From Acidobacteriota bacterium (GTDB taxonomy: Bacteria > Acidobacteriota > Vicinamibacteria > Vicinamibacterales > Vicinamibacteraceae), in the NCBI GenBank assembly GCA_023427865.1, contig JAEYZV010000165.1, positions 1 to 10,026 of the forward strand: a stretch of DNA of 10,026 bases. Direction: 5' to 3'. Positions within the stretch are counted from its first letter, which is position 1; every line of letters begins with the position of its first letter. The position numbers and the translations under genes are program-made. The notes beneath the pieces were generated by a model. It did not search any database. It was not told the origin of the DNA and saw only the letters and a list, made by a program, of their open reading frames with translations. This document shows, piece after piece, positions 5,005-10,026 of the stretch.

Positions 5005-8000
5005 TCAGCGCGAGAACACGGCCTCGTCGAGGTTCATGATCGTGCTCGTCACGATCGTCCATGCCGCGAGATCCGCCGCGTCGAGCGACGGGTCGCGCGG
5101 ACGCTCGCCCGTGCCGAGCAGCGCGGTCGCCGCTGCCTCGTCCTTCGCGTACGCCTCGCGTGTCGTCTCATGGAGCCGCGCAAGGTGTGCCGCCTCCGAC
5201 TCGCTGGGCGCGCGCGACAGCACCCGCCGCATCGTGAACGCGATCCGCTCGGCGGGCGTCGTGCCGGCGCGCATCGCCTGCTCGGCGAGCACGCGAGCGC
5301 TCTCGACGTACTGCGGGTCGTTCAACAGCACCAGCGCCTGCTGCGGCGTGTTCGTGCGCTGGCGCGTGACGATGCAGGTCAGGCGCTCGGAGGCGTCGAA
5401 CGCGATGGCGGAGGGCGGCGGGGCCGTGCGCTTCCACGCCGTGTAGAGGCTGCGGCGGTACAGGGCGTCGCCGGTGGACTGCGGGTACACGGCTCCTGCC
5501 ACGAGCGCTTCCCATACGCCTGGCGGCTGGTAGGGATACACGCTGCGCCCGCCGATGGTGCGCACGAGCAGCCCGCTCGCCGCGAGCGAGGCATCGCGGA
5601 CCTGCTCGAGCGGCAGCCGGAACGACGGCCCGCGCGCCAGCCACGTGTTGTCGGGATCGTCGGCCCGCTGCGCGGGCGTCGCCACCGACGACTGCCGGTA
5701 CGTCGCCGACATCACCATCGTCTTCAGGAGCGCCTTGGTGTCCCAGCCGGAGCTGACCAAGGTCGTCGCGAGCCAGTCGAGCAACTGGGGGTGGCTCGGC
5801 ATGCGTCCCTGGCTGCCGAAGTCCTCCGCCGTCGGCACGAGACCCTGCCCGAACAGCATCGCCCAGTACCGGTTGACGAACACACGTGCCGTCAGCGGGT
5901 GGTCTGCCGAAAGCAGCCAGCGCGCCAGGCCGAGGCGATTGGGCGGCAGGTCCTTGCCGAACGGCAGGATGGCGCGGGGTGTGGCAGGCTCCACGCGCTC
6001 GGTGGGCGCGTCGTACGCGCCACGCGCCAGCAGGAACGTCGGCCGTGGCGACGGCAGGTCGCGCATCACCATCACGCTCGGCTGCGCCGTCAGCAACCGG
6101 TTCTCCTCGTCACGGATCGCGGTGAGGTCGTCCATCCTGGCGCGGTACGTCGGATCCACGCGCAGCAGATAGTGCTCCCGGAGATCGCCGCGGCGTGCGG
6201 GATCGGCCAGGGCCAGCCCGAGGACGTCGTCGGCGCCGCCAAGGCTCTCGACCTCGAGTGTCGAGAGCTGTCGCGCGTACACGCGGAAGTCGTCGACGCT
6301 CACGTCGCGCAGCGACTCCTTGCTCAACTCGCCGACGCTGCCGAGCCGGACGCCCAGCGGCGCCCCCGACATCTGGTTGCCCTCGATGCCGCTGGTGATC
6401 AGGCTGCGCTGCAGGTTGTCGACGACCGTGCGCGTGTCCACCGGCCGTCCGTCGAGGAAGAGCCGGAGCCCCGAGGCGCGGCTCGAGCCGTCATAGGTAA
6501 GCGCAAGGTGACGCCATTCCTTTGGCGACACCGGTGCCGTCGTGCGGATCTCGATCGAGGCGTCGGGCGCCACGTGGTGCAGCGCGGCACTCAGCGTGCC
6601 GTCGGCCTCGACGCGCACGAGGTAGCCGCGGTATCCATTGGCGAAACTGCCGGAGCGCGTGATGAGCGGTCCTGCGGTGCCCTTCACGTCGATGCGGAAC
6701 CAGGTGGCCAGCGAGAACGGCTGGTGGCGGTCGAAGAAGCCGATGCCGTCGGGCGCCTTGATCTCGCTGTCGCCGCGGAGTTGCTGGCCGTTGCCGATGC
6801 GGCCGGCAACGGTCACCGGCGCGCGATCCTCGTCGCCGCCGAGGTACGCGACACCGCCGGCGGCCTCGTTGGCGAACGTCTGGCCGCGATTGGTCTTCGA
6901 GGCGCCGGTCCTGCGATCCCTGGTCTGCCATGTGCCGGGGCGCATGGCGTCGAGCGGCAGGTGGAGCACGAGGGCGTCGCGAGACGGCAGCGACGCGCCG
7001 GTCGCGCGCGTCTTCAACCACGCGTCGAAGGGCGCGTCGAACACTGGCGCGTCGGCGGCGATCGCCTTCTCCAGCGTGGCCCGCTGCGCGGCGAGTTCCT
7101 GCAGCCGTCGGTCGGCGTCCTCCGACGGGAGCACGAGCGTCGGGCTCGGCATCCCCGAGTACGGCGCCTGGCCGGCCTCGTTCACGCTGTTGAAGAACGC
7201 AAACAGCTCGAAGTATTCCCGCTGCGTCACCGGGTCGTACTTGTGGTCGTGGCAGCGCGCGCAGTCGAGCGTCACGCCGAGGAATGCCTTGCCGAACGTC
7301 GCCACGCGGTCGGCGACGTACTCCACCCGGTACTCCTCGGGCACGATGCCGCCTTCCTGGCTCTGCATGTGGTGCCGGTTGAAGGCGGTCGCGAGCCGCA
7401 TCTCGCGCGTGGCACCCGGCAACAGGTCGCCCGCGAGCTGCCAGGTGACGAACTCGTCGACCGGCATGTTGCGGTTGAAGGCGTCGATCACCCAGTCGCG
7501 CCACGGCGACATGTCGCGCGCCACGTCGTCCTGGTACCCGTGCGTGTCGGCGAAACGGGCGACGTCGAGCCAGTCGGCGGCCATGCGCTCGCCGTACGCC
7601 GGCGACGCGAGCAGCCGGTCGACGACCTTCTCATAGGCATCCGGGGACGTGTTGGCGGCGAATGCGGCGATCTCGGCGTCGGTCGGCGGCAGTCCGGTCA
7701 GCGCGAGCGTCACGCGTCGGAGCAGCGTCTCCCGGGTCGCCTCCGGCTGGGGCTCCAGGTTGCGGGTCTTCAGCGTCGCGTGCACGAACCGGTCGATCGG
7801 GTTGCGCGCGGTCCAGTGCGACGCCACGGGCGCAGGCACGTCCGGCCTTGCCGGCGGCGTGAACGCCCAGTGCGGCTTCCATTCGGCGCCCTGGTCGATC
7901 CAGCGGATGAGCAGCGCCTTCTCGTAGTCCGACAGGGTGAGGTGCGACTCCGGCGTCGGCATTCGCACGCCGGGATCCTCGCTCAGGATGCGGCGCACGA

Positions 8001-8268
8001 GCTCGCTGCGGCCCGGGCGCCCGGGCACGATGGGGGTAGCGCCCGAGGGCTGTTTGGCGTAGGCCGTTTCCTGGAGGTCGAGCCGCAGGTCGCTCATGCG
8101 CGCGGCCGCGTCCGGGCCGTGACACTTGAAGCAGCGATCCGAAAGGATCGGCTTCACGTGCAACGCGAAATCGACCGTCTCGGGCAGGTCGTCCACCACG
8201 GGCCCCGGCACGCCGCAGCCCGCCAGGCAGACGAGAACGAGGCTGAGGGAGGCAGCAGTCCTTGTCAT
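5005..8268 (-). CDS. Planctomycete-type diheme cytochrome lipoprotein: PSCyt1-DUF1549-LamG-DUF1553
   Basis: This is a 1087-residue exported protein. Residues 1-18 form a lipoprotein signal (LVLVCLAG then Cys18). PSCyt1 covers about 36-125 with a heme-binding CFKCH at 46-50 followed by GPD. DUF1549 (PSCyt2) covers about 155-365 and carries a second CARCH at 336-340 followed by DHKYDP. A LamG/concanavalin-like domain covers about 433-675, with VLHLPLDAM, ATWFRI, WRHLALTYDG and LFLDGRPVD. DUF1553 (PSD1) covers about 768-1000 and ends in the signature NTPQQALVLLNDPQYVE. Such proteins abound in Planctomycetes and some Acidobacteria, and a role in periplasmic redox or polysaccharide breakdown is suspected but unproven. 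They are commonly followed by a DUF1501 gene; here a repeat array follows instead. ATG at 8268 opens the signal peptide, but no strong ribosome binding site precedes it. The protein is full length. Confidence 0.93.
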   Translation of the reverse strand: MTRTAASLSLVLVCLAGCGVPGPVVDDLPETVDFALHVKPILSDRCFKCHGPDAAARMSDLRLDLQETAYAKQPSGATPIVPGRPGRSELVRRILSEDPGVRMPTPESHLTLSDYEKALLIRWIDQGAEWKPHWAFTPPARPDVPAPVASHWTARNPIDRFVHATLKTRNLEPQPEATRETLLRRVTLALTGLPPTDAEIAAFAANTSPDAYEKVVDRLLASPAYGERMAADWLDVARFADTHGYQDDVARDMSPWRDWVIDAFNRNMPVDEFVTWQLAGDLLPGATREMRLATAFNRHHMQSQEGGIVPEEYRVEYVADRVATFGKAFLGVTLDCARCHDHKYDPVTQREYFELFAFFNSVNEAGQAPYSGMPSPTLVLPSEDADRRLQELAAQRATLEKAIAADAPVFDAPFDAWLKTRATGASLPSRDALVLHLPLDAMRPGTWQTRDRRTGASKTNRGQTFANEAAGGVAYLGGDEDRAPVTVAGRIGNGQQLRGDSEIKAPDGIGFFDRHQPFSLATWFRIDVKGTAGPLITRSGSFANGYRGYLVRVEADGTLSAALHHVAPDASIEIRTTAPVSPKEWRHLALTYDGSSRASGLRLFLDGRPVDTRTVVDNLQRSLITSGIEGNQMSGAPLGVRLGSVGELSKESLRDVSVDDFRVYARQLSTLEVESLGGADDVLGLALADPARRGDLREHYLLRVDPTYRARMDDLTAIRDEENRLLTAQPSVMVMRDLPSPRPTFLLARGAYDAPTERVEPATPRAILPFGKDLPPNRLGLARWLLSADHPLTARVFVNRYWAMLFGQGLVPTAEDFGSQGRMPSHPQLLDWLATTLVSSGWDTKALLKTMVMSATYRQSSVATPAQRADDPDNTWLARGPSFRLPLEQVRDASLAASGLLVRTIGGRSVYPYQPPGVWEALVAGAVYPQSTGDALYRRSLYTAWKRTAPPPSAIAFDASERLTCIVTRQRTNTPQQALVLLNDPQYVESARVLAEQAMRAGTTPAERIAFTMRRVLSRAPSESEAAHLARLHETTREAYAKDEAAATALLGTGERPRDPSLDAADLAAWTIVTSTIMNLDEAVFSR

Positions 8269-8282
8269 TCGAGCGTCCGCAG

Positions 8283-8311
8283 ACGTTAGTCCGGATACCG
8301 CTCGACATCAA
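8283..8311 (-). promoter_or_regulatory. Weak candidate promoter of the DUF1553 gene
   Basis: On the minus strand TTGATG (8306-8311) and TAACGT (8283-8288) are 17 bp apart, a sigma70-like spacing. The hexamers match the consensus at 4 and 3 positions. The predicted transcript would start a few bases before the ATG at 8268. The match is weak and could be chance. Confidence 0.3.
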
Positions 8312-8351
8312 CCACGGGGAAGCCCGGCGGAGCCGCCACGTCGCCGCGTCG

Positions 8352-8387
8352 TTGGCAACAATGCCTCGCGAGGAGTAAATTCTCGCG
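8352..8387 (+). promoter_or_regulatory. Candidate leaderless marR promoter with overlapping palindromic operator
   Basis: TTGGCA (8352-8357, five of six consensus bases) and TAAATT (8376-8381, four of six) are 18 bp apart. The predicted transcription start is about 8388, right at the ATG of 8389. An interrupted palindrome covers the -10 element: CGCGAGGA (8367-8374) and TTCTCGCG (8380-8387), seven of eight paired, with spacer GTAAA. MarR proteins usually repress their own promoter through such a dyad. If transcription starts further upstream, the same dyad would form an RNA hairpin hiding AGGAG (8371-8375), which lies 13 nt from the ATG. Confidence 0.5.
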
Positions 8388-8388
8388 C

Positions 8389-8853
8389 ATGGATGCAGCG
8401 CCGGAACCACCGCGGGACGACGCGCGCCCGCCGGGACTCGAGGAGCGCGTGTTCCAGCGCCTCCTCCTCGCAGCCGACCACCTTCTTCAGGGGGAGATCG
8501 CGATCCTGCGGGTGGCCGACCTGACGTTTCCGCAGTACAGCGTGCTGAGGATCCTGCGCGAGGCGAGGCCTGACCGGTTGTCCTGTCGGGCGATCGGACA
8601 GCGAATGATCACGCGCGATTCCGACATGACCCGGCTGCTGGACCGGTTGGCTGCCCGCCAACTAGTATGGCGGTCGCGCGACGAGGCCGACCGCCGGGTG
8701 ATCACGGCCACCATCAGCGATGCCGGCCTGGCGCTGCTGCGCAGGCTCGACGGGCCGGTCGAGCGGGTGCACCGGCAGCAGCTCGCGCACCTGTCCACCG
8801 AGGAGCTGCGGGGGCTGGACACACTGGCGCGGCGCGTCAGGGTTGGAGCCTGA
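8389..8853 (+). CDS. MarR-family winged-helix transcriptional regulator
   Basis: This 154-residue protein has the standard MarR build. Helices about 17-43 and 120-150 would form the dimer interface. A winged helix spans about 46-115: LTFPQYSVLRIL, then SCRAIGQRM, a recognition helix at about 78-90 (SDMTRLLDRLAAR), and a wing with RDEADRRVITATISDAG. The Asp101-Arg102-Arg103 motif of the wing is intact. Such dimers typically repress nearby genes and release DNA on binding a small phenolic or other ligand, or on thiol oxidation; Cys66 is the only cysteine. The ligand is not predictable. It is divergent from the DUF1553 gene with 120 bp between starts, so both may be under its control, and 145 bp upstream of the co-directional TIM-barrel gene. 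The ATG at 8389 is the first in frame after the candidate promoter. Confidence 0.92.
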   Translation: MDAAPEPPRDDARPPGLEERVFQRLLLAADHLLQGEIAILRVADLTFPQYSVLRILREARPDRLSCRAIGQRMITRDSDMTRLLDRLAARQLVWRSRDEADRRVITATISDAGLALLRRLDGPVERVHRQQLAHLSTEELRGLDTLARRVRVGA

Positions 8854-8874
8854 CAGGGGGTTGGTCCCCTGTCG
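8851..8874 (+). terminator. Stem-loop overlapping the marR stop codon, no U-tract
   Basis: GACAGGGG (8852-8859) and CCCCTGTC (8866-8873) form a perfect 8-bp stem with a 6-nt loop, extendable by a T-G pair. The TGA stop (8851-8853) lies in the base of the stem. No run of T follows, so it is not a canonical intrinsic terminator. It may weaken readthrough, protect the 3' end of the mRNA, or be a protein-binding dyad. Confidence 0.45.
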
Positions 8875-8998
8875 CGCTCGGCTGTGTCGACGCAGAATGA
8901 ACCTCGCGAGGAGGTTTGTGTGCGAGGGTCGGACTGGCGATGTCGGCGTGCGGTCTGGTAGGTTCGGCGTCTCCATCCGCCCGACCGAAGGAGGCGAC

Positions 8999-9946
8999 GT
9001 GAAGTTCGGATTGCTGACCGTGTCCTATTCCGGCCTGTTCTACGACGGGCCGGCGCTGAGTCTCGTCGAGCAGGTCCGCAAGGCGCGCCAGCTCGGCTTC
9101 GACGGCCTGTCGATCGAGACCAAGCGTCCCGTGGCCTCGCCGCTCGACCTGACCCCCGCCGATCGCAGGGCCATCCGCGCCGCGGCCGTCAGCGAGGGCA
9201 TCGAGCTGTGTGCCGTCGAGAGCATGTCCAATTTCGCCAGTCCGCTGATGGAGGAACGCGAGAACAACCTGGCGATGATGCGGCTCGTGCTCGATCTCGC
9301 CGTGGACCTCGGCGTGCCGCTCGTGAAGGTGTTCGCCGCCTGGCCGGGGCTGATAGACGATGAGGACGACACGGCGATGTACGCGCCGTACGAGCGCGGC
9401 AACTACTACGCGCGCTTGTATCCGGCCGACCTGCGCCGCTGGCGGCGTGCGCTCGACGGCCTGCGGGAGGCCGCCGACATGGCGGCCCAGCGGGGACTCA
9501 CGCTGGCCCTCCAGAACCACGCGCCGGTGCTGCGGCCCGGCTACGAGGACGCGCTCGCGATGCTGCGCGAGCTCGATCGTCCGAACGTCGGCCTCTGCCT
9601 CGACGCTCCGCTGTTCAAGGAGCGCCAGGGCGATGCGTACATGGTCGAAGCGGTGCGGGCCTGCGGGCCGCACGTCCGCCTGACCCACTATGGCGCGTGG
9701 AACTTCGTCGAGCGCGAGGACGGCGCGGTGGAGCAGGGCCCGTGTCCGTCGTTCGGCGGGCCGGTCAACTACTCGCGCTACCTCGCGGAGCTCCAGAGGG
9801 TGGGCTACGACGGCTATCTCGTCTCGGAGTACTGCTTGCCGTGCATCAAGGACCATCGCGTGGCCGGCATCGACGAGGTCGATCGAGCCACGGCCATGGC
9901 CCTCGCGTACATGAAGCAGCTCGTGCCGGCCGCGCAGGCCGTCTGA
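8999..9946 (+). CDS. Xylose-isomerase-like TIM-barrel protein (sugar phosphate isomerase/epimerase family)
   Basis: This 315-residue protein fits the AP-endonuclease-2/xylose-isomerase-like TIM-barrel family. Members isomerise, epimerise or dehydrate sugars and inositols using a divalent metal. Visible landmarks are the first strand KFGLLTVSY, a barrel strand with Glu40 (LSIETK), LVKVFAAW, LALQNH (Gln172-Asn173-His174), GLCLDAP (Asp202), VRLTHYG (His230) and YLVSEYC (Glu277). Asp202, His230 and Glu277 align in order with the usual metal ligands; Gln172 stands where a Glu is common. GTG at 8999 is chosen because AAGGAGG (8988-8994) lies just upstream and the first strand of the barrel starts there; earlier in-frame codons run back into marR. 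No signal peptide is present, so it is cytoplasmic. The substrate is unknown. Regulation by the upstream MarR is possible. Confidence 0.88.
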   Translation: MKFGLLTVSYSGLFYDGPALSLVEQVRKARQLGFDGLSIETKRPVASPLDLTPADRRAIRAAAVSEGIELCAVESMSNFASPLMEERENNLAMMRLVLDLAVDLGVPLVKVFAAWPGLIDDEDDTAMYAPYERGNYYARLYPADLRRWRRALDGLREAADMAAQRGLTLALQNHAPVLRPGYEDALAMLRELDRPNVGLCLDAPLFKERQGDAYMVEAVRACGPHVRLTHYGAWNFVEREDGAVEQGPCPSFGGPVNYSRYLAELQRVGYDGYLVSEYCLPCIKDHRVAGIDEVDRATAMALAYMKQLVPAAQAV

Positions 9947-9963
9947 CCTGCCGCGTCGACGGT

Positions 9964-9988
9964 CCGCCGGGCAAGGCCCGGCGGCTAC
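9964..9988 (-). repeat. REP-like palindrome, single copy
   Basis: A perfect 9-bp stem (CCGCCGGGC at 9964-9972, GCCCGGCGG at 9976-9984) with loop AAG is followed by CTAC at 9985-9988. On the minus strand this is GTAG plus hairpin, the layout seen at 1-23. It lies 17 bp after the stop of the TIM-barrel gene and may also act as a 3' mRNA boundary. The remaining bases to the window end show nothing I can assign. Confidence 0.75.
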
Positions 9989-10026
9989 GAACTGCGGGCA
10001 CCGAGGTCCGGATGGTGATACGTAGC

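Noticed and set aside
5170..8289. Very long open frame on the plus strand, antisense to the DUF1553 gene (over 1000 codons)
   Set aside because: The translation is Arg-rich and low in complexity, has no recognisable domain and is explained by the high GC bias of the third codon position on the opposite strand.
8326..8337. GGCGG/CCGCC short inverted repeat in the divergent promoter region
   Set aside because: Five-base GC arms with a 2-nt gap are expected by chance in DNA this GC-rich, and it has no clear relation to promoter elements.
8720..8998. N-terminal extension of the TIM-barrel gene back into marR
   Set aside because: The extension is marR sequence in another frame, and a strong AAGGAGG directly precedes GTG 8999 and the first barrel strand.

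Overview
The window is very GC-rich with tightly packed genes. It holds seven protein-coding genes and an unusually rich set of small palindromic repeats. The best guess for the source is an Acidobacteriota of the Vicinamibacteria type. The reasons are a CRTAC1-type FG-GAP/ASPIC-UnbV protein, a planctomycete-style cytochrome protein (PSCyt1/DUF1549/LamG/DUF1553), Gly-zipper lipoproteins and a REP-like repeat family of the kind I associate with that group. This is inference from gene content; there is no rRNA or other taxonomic marker.

Layout. Positions 1-86 hold one clean REP-like hairpin and one decayed one. A plus-strand gene (87-1544) encodes a secreted-looking protein with a methyltransferase-like core. 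It converges on a minus-strand run: Gly-zipper lipoprotein (3857-4498), DinB-like metalloprotein (3293-3778) and CRTAC1 family beta-propeller (1519-3285), in order of transcription. The last two are separated by 7 bp and look translationally coupled. The two convergent genes overlap by 26 bp inside a repeat element, and both stop codons are the TAG of that element's GTAG signature.

Between the lipoprotein start and the next gene lies an array of five full and one partial copy of an 82-bp unit (about 4540-5000). Each unit is two inverted REP-like hairpins, bounded by GTAG on one side and CTAC on the other, like a bacterial BIME. The array ends 4 bp short of the stop codon of the 1087-residue diheme cytochrome-type lipoprotein gene (5005-8268, minus strand). 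Across a 120-bp divergent promoter region stands a MarR-family regulator (8389-8853). A stop-overlapping hairpin follows it, then a xylose-isomerase-like TIM-barrel gene (8999-9946) and another clean REP-like hairpin (9964-9988).

How it fits together. The proteins suggest an oligotrophic, polymer- or sugar-using lifestyle with secreted Ca-binding and heme proteins, but no single pathway ties all seven genes together. The most notable signal is the repeat system. It shows a paired compensatory base change between two stems, tandem amplification in one intergenic region, and use as shared stop codons at a convergent junction. The second is the marR promoter: it appears to be leaderless, with a palindrome lying across the -10 element.
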